DNA of 64,000 nucleotides from Aldrovandia affinis (lineage: Eukaryota; Chordata; Actinopteri; Notacanthiformes; Halosauridae), in assembly GCA_029706075.1 (NCBI GenBank), contig JAINUG010000173.1, positions 682,001 to 746,000 of the forward strand, given 5' to 3'. Shown one piece after another: positions 45,233-57,500 of the stretch (positions are counted from its first letter, which is position 1; each line of letters starts with the position of its first letter). The notes beneath the pieces are model-generated. The model searched no databases. It was not told the DNA's origin and was given only the letters and a program-made list of their open reading frames with translations. Position numbers and translations under genes: made by a program.

Positions 45233-45599
45233 ATTATATATTCAGAAATCGTTATCTGTAAAATCATATCACACATTCTCACAAACTATCAGCTATCATA
45301 GATTCTCACAGCTCTTCGAAGTACTTCCAAAATAGCGAGATAACAAGTAATATAGTATACCAGATATAGCTACGAGTAGATGTTCTATAATATCCTGTTC
45401 TTTATAATTGACTTGAAACAGCATATCTTCTTGTCTGGTGTTTTATTTAGCTAAAGTAACATTACGTAGCCAGCCAGTGACTGACAGCTGGTAAACTAGC
45501 AGCTAAAGTCCGTACAAAACTAACAACAGCAAAACAACACTCACACAATATATAGTATAATATAGTATATAGTATACTGGGGGTAATCATACCCTATGT

Positions 45600-46801
45600 C
45601 AATTCTGTCGAAACAAAAATCTTCGAAAGTTTAAATTCCGAAATGACCGGTTTCATTCCAGTTCTCTTCCTTATTATCACAGCGAAGACACGCCTGGCAA
45701 CGCACAACGTCATGACGCAGCAGTTGCGCCATACAAGGACCAATTTGCAGCGCAAACTGGATCTACGAACGTAAATCGCTCTCTTGATATTGCTGCGTCG
45801 AAGCGCCCAAGATTATTTATTTATAGATAAGGAAAGGATATAAGATAGTTTTAGTAAAGACGCTACATTACGGTATGACGATCTGGGCTGCCTGATCCAG
45901 CGATTTGCTTTAGGTGGGTTTGAATTCATTCAGCGTGAGCTGGTTACCCAGTTGCTAACATACTGTTGGGGGTGGAATTACATTCGTATATAGCAGGGAA
46001 ATTGGCTACCGAGCTAGTTAGCTAGCCAGCTACACAACCCAGCGAATGCTCTTCTATTGGCCGTAATGACGGGGATTATAATTGGCTGACGCATTCTGTT
46101 TTTAATTCTGAAACTCGTTAGTCTGTCAGGTGTGCTTGTCCCTTCTTGATCAGCTTAGCTAACGAGCAACATTGATGATTCCATCTGTTTTAGCTGACAT
46201 TATAGTAGGTAGAAGGATAGGTTGCCATATAAGCAAAGGTTCATCTCGGATGCTTCGTGATTTTATGAATATACACATCGCTGTATTAGCCAGCCCTCAC
46301 CTCCAATCACTGACACTGTACCACGTTTGCTTGGTAGCTATTTTGCTAATTAAATTCAAAAAATGAAGGAAGCTAGAACCTAAACCATTTAGCTGACGTT
46401 AGCTAGCAGGAGAGATAACCCCTGACAACAATTCTAAATGCAAAACAGCGCTTTTCTGGGATGTAACGTTATCCCGGGAAAACATTTAGCGTGTTATAGA
46501 AAGCCAACAATATCTAAAATGACAAGTCTTTCTTTTCACGTGCCAGTAATGATATATTTGGTGCATGTTAAGGCAGTCGCACCTGAATTGATGAGGTTGT
46601 TCAGAATGTGCCTGTATTGTTATTATGCTAGCACGTTACTAGCTGGGTATTAGCAGACTACACCATGAATGTTTTAACATGTGGTGGTATTGCTAATATT
46701 GACTAATCGCATGGTTGACATGTAGCTATCACGTAGGATTTAATGACAACGTTCCACGGATTCACATTTATTTTCTCTTTGCTCTGCTTTCCAGGTAGAA
46801 G
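45600..46801. promoter_or_regulatory. Shared 5' region of casp9 and dnajc16 (bidirectional promoter candidate)
   Basis: The two genes diverge from here, with start codons 2.0 kb apart. CpG-containing sequence and a cAMP-response-like ACGTCATGACG (45707-45717) lie near the middle. Upstream exons must exist for both genes: dnajc16 coding starts just after an acceptor (TTTCCAG at about 46788-46794), and the casp9 ATG also follows an acceptor-like site. No TATA box was convincing. Transcription starts cannot be placed without RNA data. Confidence 0.55.
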
Positions 46802-49800
46802 ATGATGGCCATATCGAGCGGTCTGTATATGGCTATAGTGACATTTTACTTGCTGCTAATGAACTCACCTGTGGAGACAGCTACCGAGTTTGACCCTTAC
46901 AAAGTTCTTGGAGTGAGCAAAAGCTGCAGTCAGGCAGAAATCAAGAAAGTGTACAAGCAGCTAGCCAAAGAATGGTGAGCTTCCAACTCCCATATATTGA
47001 CTACCTTACTTACCACAGACATTTTTATAGGCCTATGTCATTAATACATTTTTCTTTCTGTTACTCATATTGTAAACATATAAAGGCACACATTGTGCTT
47101 GGAAGGCAAAAAAATCTAGAATTGGAACAGGTTGATTCACCTAAGTATTTCTTAAAATGTCAAGATTTACCAAGAAGCATGACAAACTTTCATAATTTTG
47201 ATAACTTACAGAGGGGCTGGTTTTCCTTTCCCTTTCCCCCTAGTTTTGTATTTTCTGCTTTCCTTGAATAATGTGCACTTTCATACAGTATGCACGGGGC
47301 TCCAAGTTGACAGTCCTTTCATCTTTTGAAGGCATCCGGACAAAAACAAAAATCCAGAAGCTGAGGACATGTTCATCAAAATCACCAAATCTTATGAGGT
47401 AAATGCTTTATTCCTCAATGTGTTAAACAGCTGAATTTCTAAACGAGTACTGAAGGTGTAACACTAAAGGTGTAACAGTGACATGCAACATAAATTCTAT
47501 GAGGTCAAGGGTTATCTGTAAAAAATTGCTGTTGAGTCTACTTGATCAATATGATCATTGGTAATAGAAAGCTAAATTATCCCAATGCCCCCTGCTAATC
47601 CCCCAGGTTTTATCCAATGGGGAGAGGAGGGCAAACTACGACCGCTACGGACAGACTGATGACAACCAGCCGTATGCCCAGCCGCAGCAGGGTTACCATC
47701 ATTTTCACGACGGTTTCTACTTTGACGAGTCCTTCTTCCACTTTCCCTTCAACAACAAGGGGAGCCGCAACTCTGCTGACAGCAAGTACATGCTGCACTA
47801 CAACCAGTACATCAATGATGTGGTGCCGGACAGTTTCAGCCGGCCATACTTGATAAAGATCACATCCGACTGGTGTTTCAGCTGCATCCACATCGAGCCT
47901 GTTTGGAAGGAGATGGTGCAGGAGCTTGAAGCTCTGGGTATGAAAACCTATATTCATAAAGCTTTCATTTGCTGAATATATGACCTTATTTTTTTTTAGC
48001 CAATGAGCAGAATGATTTTACCAAGATTAAAAAGAGTTTAAAAATTCACTCATTAACGGCGACTGGGGTTCGATTCCCCCGGAAAACCGTGCCAGAGTCA
48101 GCTCTGGCTGGGAGTGCCACCGGGGGCGGCAATTGGCTGTCCGCCCCAGGGAGGGGGGAGGGAAGCTGACAAGACGTTCGCTGCACACAGGAGTGGCTCT
48201 GAGTTACAGTCGACAGCATGACGAGTGCCGTCTCAGAGAAGACGATACTTTGCCTTTGTCACTACCGGTCACAGAGCTACGGTAGCGAACTACGAGGGAG
48301 GGATTGACCTGAAAATATCGGGAGTAATTGGCTACCAAATTGGGAGAAAAACGAGAGAAAATCAGAAACAAAGAAAAAAATAATTAACTCATTATCTTTG
48401 TCAGGCTGATTAAGAAATTGATTTTTGTCACTGATTCTGGATTGATTCCTGGGCTTATATTTTGAAAATGGGTAAAAAAGTGAAAGACAATCCCAGGTGC
48501 TTTATCAATACAGTTTTGAATGCTTTACTGTACAGGTAAGTGACATTGCCTGTCCTTGGCAGGTGTGGGCATTGGCGTGGTGGATGTTGGCTATGAGCGG
48601 CGGTTGGCTAATCACCTGGGCGCTCACCGCACCCCCTCCATATTGGGGCTGATCAATGGCAAAGTCACTTTTTTCCACTACGCCGTGGTCAGTGAGCACC
48701 TGAAGCAGTTTGTCGAGGATTTGCTTCCGCAAAGACTGGTAGAGAAGGTGAGTTCACCAAAGAAGTGAGAACACATTGTTTTTTCCTGAACTAGGAATGA
48801 TTTTCCTTACCACTATTTCCTTAGGGCACTTGAATTTGCTGCGAGTTGAGCACAAGGTACAAATCAGCCACAGCTATGTGTTTGTGATTTCCTTTTTTTG
48901 TTTTTAATGTGTGAAAATGTTGCTTTAGGTCACCGACAGGAATCACCTTGAGTTCTTGAACAGCTGGCACGAGCAAAACAAGCCCCATGTGCTGCTGTTT
49001 GATCAAGTGCCCGTGGTACCTCTCCTGTTCAAGGTAAATATACTGCAGTCCAGTTTACTGTATGCCTTACATCAGTTTCAGTGGTCATTGATTGTGATGC
49101 TGTAACACACTTCTAACATGTCCTCACCCCCTTCCCTGCAGCTTACTGCGTTTGCCTACAAAGATTACATGCAATTTGGATATGTGGACCAAGGTCTGTC
49201 GGAGACAGCCAACCTGCTGAGGCAGTTTAACATCAACACCTACGCTCCCACCATGCTAGTATTCAAAGAGAATACAGAAAAGCCAGCTGACATCATACAG
49301 GTACAGCTTTTTTCCTTAGCCATCAGAGGCCGTCTTTGCTCAGCACCCATTGCAGTTCCTTAATTTGTTAATTGCATGTGGAGTTTTGTTAAGTTTATTT
49401 GGAACTAGAGCTTGACCGATACCTGGTATTTGAGGGGCCCAATGTCGATGTATTTTGACATACCCTAGTCCAACAATTGCCGATATATAGACATTTTCAA
49501 GTCACTTTTTAAAATGTAACTATATTTTATTATGTTTTCAATACTTGAACATTAACTTATACATTCTCTCAAAAATCCTTTACGCTTTCAGAATTATTTT
49601 TAAAATGAATAATATCGGCCAATAGTGCCCTCCATAAAGATGGTAAAGATGAGCAAAAAAGGCTATGAAAAAATGTATTTGTTGTTCATCAGCTTGATAT
49701 TGCACTCAAAATCTGAGCGAAATCTAACCTTCAATAACCTGAAATAAAATTATTCAAAGAAAAAAAAATCCTTATCAAAAAAATAACAATGTCACAATTA

Positions 49801-52800
49801 TTGGCACCCTTAGAAATCCTTATGAACAAAATCTAAATGAAGTATATTCCCATTTATATTTTAAGTAAATGGTCATCCATGACTTCCTGTTTCACTGGGG
49901 TGTAAATATGAGGTGACAGACAGGCCAAACTCCCTTAGTCATCCATAAACATGGGGAAGATAAGAGAATACACAAATGAAATGAGACAAAAGGTTGTTGA
50001 TCTTCATAAATCATGCAATGGCTATAAAAAAAAGCTACATGCCTGAAAATATCCATCTCCACTATTAGGTCAATAATTAAGTTTGAAACAACTCGAGCTG
50101 TGATGAACCTGCCTGGAAGAGGACGCAAGTGTATTTTGCCCCCATGCACAGTGGGGAGGATGGTTAGAGAGCCAAAACTTTCTCCAAAGCTCACAGTTGG
50201 AGAATGGCAGAAGTTGGTTGCATCTTGGGGTCACCAAGTCTCCAAAACTACAATTAGACACCACCTCCATGGCAACAAGCTGCGGTGGCAGTGTAGTGTA
50301 ATTGTTAGGGAACTGGACTTGTAACTCAGAGGTTGCTGGTTCAATTTCCATGTGGAGCACTACCGTTGTACCCTTAAGTATACATGCTAGCGCGACTGCA
50401 ACGCGACTGCGACGCAACATCCTCTGGCAGAGGTTGCGTTGATGTTGCAGAGGTTGCGTTGATGTTGCAGAGGTTGCGTTGATGTTGCAGAGGTTGCGTT
50501 GATGTTGCAGAGGTTGCGTTGATGTTGCAGAGGTTGCGTTGATGTTGCAGAGGTTGCGTTGATGTTGCAGAGGATGTTGCGTACCTAGCACAAAAATCGA
50601 ACTCACAACATGTCCCGTAGATGTTGCACAGCATTGATTGGTTGGTTAGCGAATGGAGGCGGAGCTGTCATTGTCATAGTTCATCGAGCTAGTACATAAT
50701 TTTTTTACATTTTACATTTTAAGCATTTAGCAGACGCTTTTATCCAGAGCGACATCCAGATTAGGGGAGAAAGATAAAAGCAGCTATTTTTTTAAATTCT
50801 GTGAAAAGACAGAAAAAGACCATCTTTCATTTCCCTTAATACATTAACATTGTTTTCAAGAGTCTTCTTCTGGTTCCTTTATTCCACGTGAATTTACTGT
50901 ATTATTTTAATGCTATAAAGGTGAGTTGCTCGCGCATAAGCTGCTTTCATGACAGGCATACTTTTTTCAAAGGTTTTAAAGTATTGTACTGACAGTACAT
51001 TAAACTCAGGATATTCTGCAAACAACGAAGGATCGACTGTGGTCTTCACGCCATTCTAAATTATATATTTAAGGTTGCAAATATCCAGTTGTTTTGTGTT
51101 GTGCTTTAGATTACATATAAATGTAACATGTCACTACAACACCTTAATGCGCAGAATATTCAACTAACAAAACAAAGAAAGAGCAGGGTGCATATACATT
51201 TTTTTAAGCATATAGCAGACGCTCTTATCCAGAGTGATTTACTAGATGTGCATTAATACATGGTAAGAACAATCATAGTTCGCACAAGAGATCAGTGAAG
51301 TAATACAGTGATTGACATCGTGGTTGGCAGCTGCATACCATACCTGTATATATCTATATCAACGTTAGCTAAGCAAAACTATCGATATCTAGCAACCTGG
51401 CATCACAGCCAAATAAAGCTTGCTAACAGTAGCTAACGATATAGATGACTAGCAGGACAACGAAGCATACCTCCAAAGCCACACAGAAATGGTTCATTGA
51501 CCACAGAATCAAGCTTTTGCAATGGCCATCCCAGTCCCCTGACCTAAACCCCATTGAAAACCTGTGGAGCGAGCAGAAGTGGAGAGTCCTCAAGCAAGGA
51601 CCAAGGGCTGAAGGATCTGGAGAGATTCTGTTTGGAGGAATGGTCTCATATCCCTTGCTATGTTTTCTCCCACCTTATCAAGTATTATAGGAGAAGACTC
51701 AGTGCTGTTATCTTGGCAAGGGGAGGGTGCGCAAAGTACTAAATGCGGGGGTGCCCAAATGTTTTTAAGAAGAATGTTTATTTTTTGATAAGGAATTTTT
51801 TTTCTTTTAATAGTTAAAGGTTAGATTTCTCATAGTTTGAGTGTAAGATTAATCTGATGAACAACAAAGACCCTTGGGGCAGGGTTGCCTGCCCTTTGAT
51901 TTTGCAATGTGTAAGTTCAGCTTTTTATATTTCACTTAAACATAAAGAGTGTGCTACCTCCCCTTTTCTGTTGTGCCACACATTAATTTACATGGATTAC
52001 TGTAAGTCTCTGCCCTCTCAGGCTAAAGGGATGAAGAAGCAAATCATTGATGAGTTCATCTCCAACAACAAGTTCCTCCTCGTACCCCGACTGGTGAACC
52101 AGAAGCTGTTTGATGAGCTCTGTCCTGTGAAACAGTTTCACCGTCGCAGGAAGTAAGGCTGTATGTTTCTGTCTCCATTGTGGTCTCCATAGGACTTGTC
52201 TGGTTGGACCTCATAAGAAAATCCAAGTAGCCATACCATGTATTGTATATGAGTGGCTAGTTGCTGTGTCCAACCAAAGAATAATCTTAGTATTGGTGCA
52301 TTGATAAATTATAGCTCAATCTTTCATAACCAATGACTTACCCTCATACATTGATGTAAAGAACAAATAAAGGACCATTTTCATAACTTGAATGGTGGTA
52401 AATAAAGTATTAATTACGCTCTAACTAGGTTATATGGATTTTCACATCATGGTAACTTTTGAACTGTTAATCACTCAACTCAATGAATGGTTAGTGTCTA
52501 AACTGTAACTTGTCAGTGAAAGAAACGATGCATAATTCCTGTTGGTTCTCTAGTGTCTATTATACTTGCTGTCCAACAGGTACTGCATCTTGCTGATCAC
52601 TGGGGAAGAGGAGTCCTTCACCTTTGGGAATAAGGCCTTCCTCTCCCTCGCCTCCTCCAACACCAAGGAGATCCTAAGATTTGCCTATGTCTACCAGAGG
52701 CAGCAGCAATCTTTGTGTGAGACGCTGCTGAAGAACCAAGACAGCACCCCGCCTCAGGTCACCATCTGCCTCCAATTTTCTGTTTATTTATTTATTTATT

Positions 52801-53902
52801 TATTTAGATGGGATGAATGGCCTATTCTCATAATCAAATATTCTTATGTTTATTTTATTTTTTTACATTTCAAATTTACATTTGTAATTTTTATTTATTC
52901 ATTAAGAAATGTATTCACAAATCACCACAGGCATATGAAATCTACCCCCATGTTTTTTATTCTAAAAGGTCAATACTGAAAAACACATTTGCTGTAGTTA
53001 CTCTGGTAGTTTGGTAGCTTACTATATTGTCTTTTTTAAACACATAAGTAGATATTTATATTCTTATTGCAAAAATACACTCATTAAATAATGGTGGTAA
53101 AGTTCAGCTCACTGGTTGGCGCAGGCGGTAAAGGCACTTGCCAGGAATGTAGGTTGCCCACTGCAGACGGTGGTTTGAATCTGGCCAGGAGTCCCGTTTG
53201 GGGGTGGCAATTTGCTCTCCGGCCCAGGGGGATGGGGGAGGGAAGCCGATAGAAGCTCGCTGTCTGTATCAGAGTTACAGTCGACAGCTTGGCGAGTTCC
53301 ATCTCGGAGGAGGCGGTTTGGTGACTCGTCCTGCATTTTAATAAAATAATAACATAATGGTTATCACCCCACCCCCACGTTATTTTGATTATTTCTTTCC
53401 TGTCCCGCAATGTCTCTCAAATTCATCTTGCATTTTGACTCTTTTAATCTGGTCAACCTAGGTCAAATGTTAGCCCACCTGCTGTACATCAACCTTGCAC
53501 TAATAATAACTCTTCGATTGGTTAGATCTAAACTATGCAACAGTGTGCCTGGACGCTTAGCAACTAATGGAATTTCCTTGACAAATCTTCACATGTCAGT
53601 GCAGTGGACACTAACTTACCATAATGAACCTAATGAATAATTTAGGATGAGTGTGAGTCAGGACAAGTTGCTCCAAGTAGCCGGAACCAAAATCAGAGAG
53701 GTCAAATCAGTTCATTGCTAGGGAAGAGGTTGGCTGAAATTATGAGTACCTTATGAACCCTCCCTGCTTATGTCTGTGTGTTAGTGATTCACTATAACAC
53801 TCACATGCAGAGTAACCAAGTATCCAACCTGTGTGTTTGTGTATGTGCGTGTGTCTGTTTATGTGTTTATGCATGTGTGTGTGCATATTTGTTTATATAT
53901 AT

Positions 53903-53950
<48 letters not shown>

Positions 53951-54512
53951 GGGGGGGGTACAGGTGGTGATCCTGGAGAGGAGGAACACGGAGGGTAAGG
54001 TCCTTTACAAGCCCATGACGGGTGGCTGGAACGGCAGCGAGGAGGACAAACACCGGCTACTTGAAGAGCTGGAACTCCTGCAGAAAGACCCCTCCATCCT
54101 CAACTACGACGCCATGCTGCCGGAACTTAACAATGAGTTCGCCTCAGTGAGTCCATCCCACCTCTCCTTTTCCAAAGCCTTTTTTTGTTTACTACTCAGG
54201 AATGCTGTCCAATTTCCCTATCCCTGCAGAGGAGGCCAGAGCAGGGAGAAATGTGGAGTAGTGCACTAAGAGTCTGTAGGTGTAAAACCGTGGGAAGACT
54301 GTGGGCTACAATTATTTTACTGCACTTGCCTGTCCAGGGCCCCAGTTAAAATAATCCAGATTGTTTAAGCGAGGTCTACTGGATAATGAATATGATAATT
54401 CAGTGGCAAATGATGTAATGTGCTGATTTGTGCTACATGAAATAGACCTCACCACACATTTGAGTGCTAGCGTTATGTATATATTTTTACACACATTGAG
54501 TGTGTGTATTTG

Positions 54513-54555
<43 letters not shown>

Positions 54556-57500
54556 GACATACATATATATATATATATATATACTGTATATACAGTGCAG
54601 TCTGTAAGTATTTGCACAGTGACAACTATTTTTGTTGTGACTCTGCTCCCGCACATTGGATGTCTATGGGTCACAGACTTCAGGCAGTCATCGATTGCAA
54701 AGGATTTGCAACCAAATATTAAATATGATGACTTTATTTAAGTTTATGTTAAATGTGGGGACTTTGTATCAAAAGGGCTGCAATTCCTACATGGTTCACC
54801 TGATATGGATGTAAATAAGGTGACAGTCTGCACTTTAACCTCATAGTCATTTCAAATTTCATTCGTTCGTTCGTTCGTGTTCGTCTCAGCCAGCATTCAA
54901 AGCAGCAAATCCTGGCCGAGGTTTTGCTGAGATTAGTTTGTTATGCGTTATGACACTGCGTCATTGTCCTAGGATTTTTGCTGCCTGGAGCTGCAAAACA
55001 GTATCCTTGGCTAACCTGCATTCAGTTTCTCCACTGAATCATCCAATAGCTAGAGACAGGTTTTCTCTCATCTTTGCAGGGAGAATGTGTCCAGCATCTG
55101 CTTTTTTAGACAATGGTTTCCCTCATGTTTTGTGCATCTTTGTAGAAGAATAATAGCTCCTGTAATGCTCTTTGAGGGTAGGCAGAAATCATAGTAGAGG
55201 CTGTGATTGATTAGCAATGGTGCTGGAGTGAAATATACTGTGCACTTCCAAGCAATTGCTGGAACATTGCATGGTGAGTATGAATGTATGCTAATTCCAT
55301 GAAGATGCAAAATTCTTACAGCTAGATGGAGTAATTGTTAATGTTATGATATGCTGTGATAAAGAAACATATTATGATTTATTTTTAATTTTTTACTAAT
55401 TACAGATGTTTCTCATTCAGTGGATTTACACAGCTTATGATTACCTGTCTCAAATCGGTGATGATCTCCTTCACAATAACTGGTAGGTGTTCAGCCTTGC
55501 TTTTCTTGTATTTTCCAGTGGCTTGAAGTGAGGAGATAAGATGGGCAACCTCCCTTGAATTTCTCTTGTTAAAATATATGTAAATCATATATAGAATGAA
55601 TTTACAAATGTTTATTATGAATAAATGTTACTAATATAAGTCACCCTTGATAAAAATGTATCTCTCAAACTAGAGTAGTTTTAGTTTTCTAATCTTTTTA
55701 GTTGAAGGTGGGCATGGATTGTTGCTTTGCCCTCCTGTAGGATGCTCTTTCAGTTAGCATGTGGATTGTCTATATATACCGTTTTCACAATATCATTGGT
55801 TTTGCCGATTGTATTAGTGTAGTGATTAACATGTGGTAGTGCTGTACTGTTTGTGCTTCTTCCATGTTCCCTGACGCAAAATATTTTTGTTTAGGCGTGA
55901 GATGATGCCTCTGTTGTCTTTGATATTCTCGGCATTGTTCATCTTGTTCGGTACAGTCGTCATCCAGGCCTTCAGGTGAGTCAAAGGGCGGCGGGAGAGG
56001 AAATCCAATTGTTCTGTGTCAATGACCACATTATCCAGTGGAAAATCTCATCCACATTATCCAGCGGAGTCCTCATTTTTCCACTGCTGTTATTGGATTT
56101 CAGTGACTCCAGCGAAGACAAGCAGTCAAAACCAAAGGCAAAAGACACAACAAAGGCAGAGAACGGATCACCTGGCAATGCAAACACATCAAGGCAAGAA
56201 TGCATTGTGAACTTTTCTTTGTATATGGCAGTGTGAACACAGCCTTACAGTATTGTAGGAGTCTGTTTGCGGAATTTTGGGGCACACTATACACAACTTT
56301 TAATTATATGCTGAACAGTTGAAAATATGGATTTCAGTTTTTAGTTAGCAGTTGTCCCACTGGCTACAGTAGTGATTGGAGGAGTAAGGTTTCATTAAAC
56401 CCCACATGGGTAGAGCTGTAATGTTGTGCTATGAGTGACTCACTGATTTGAACTAGTGTGTTCATTATGGGGTATATACTGCCTCACTCCCATCACTGAT
56501 ATGCAGTATGTTATACTCTGTGCAATGAGTGTTCCTGACATGCTGCTGTGGTTTGTCTCAATGCGTGTTGTAGTCGTCCCCCAAAGAAGAACTTTGTGGA
56601 GGTGACGGAGCTGACCGACATCACATACACCAGCAACCTGGTCAAGCTGAGGCCGGGGCACATCAACGTGGTGCTTGTTCTCACTGATGCCTCCAAGAAT
56701 ATTCTTCTCAGCAAATTCGCCAAAGAGGTGTACTCCTTTACCAGGTGAGTCTGACTTTGATGTCCAGCTTGTGTGTATGGACAGGTAAAAGGTGCCCCTA
56801 AGACCTGATCTCAGACCCTAGGGTCCTGTAGGGTCGCCCAGGGAGGGATCTCTTGGAACCCACTGTCTGCCTGAACAAGCTGCACATGACGTTCCCTCCT
56901 CCAACTCTGTGTGAGCTTAACTGGTGGACTATGGAGTACAGTGTCTTGACATCACGTGCATGAACACACGCAAAATTGGGAATCTCAAATTGGGAGGACA
57001 AATAGGTGTAAAACAAAAACAAAATGTTGGGTTCTTCCTGAAATGAATAAAAAGAAAACCATACCACAATATTTAAATATGTAGATTCAATGAGTAATCA
57101 ATATACCTCTGGCAATAGTTGATGTGTGCTTTGATTGTAAATTTGATGTGCTAACCAGGCATATGAGTCTGTCTTTATGTCTTAAAAAATAAATAAAGAC
57201 TTAATCTCCTACATCCCACCCCCCTTTCAGGAGTCTGACTCTGCACTTCTCCTTCCTGAACGTGGACAAGCACAGCGAGTGGATGGACGTGCTGCTTGAG
57301 TTCGCCCCGGAAGCCCTGAAAGTGGATGGAGATGAGGACGACACTGGCCACAAGATGGACTACACAGGCTATGTGCTGGCCCTCAACGGCCACAAAAAGT
57401 ACCTCTGTCTCTTTAAGCCCGTGTACACGGGTGAGGACCTGGACGGCAAGTCTTCCGAGGAGGAGGGGGGCGCCAGCGGGAGCAGGTCCCGGTCAGGCTC

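Noticed and set aside
47610-47957. Minus-strand frame opposite a dnajc16 exon
   Set aside because: It is a shadow of the coding exon at 47607-47937.
50431-50570. CRISPR-like array
   Set aside because: There are no unique spacers and the context is an animal intron; it is a minisatellite.
50070-50606. Long minus-strand open frame over the 20-bp repeat
   Set aside because: The frame is open only because the repeat lacks stops in several frames; it also runs into Tc1 and SINE sequence.
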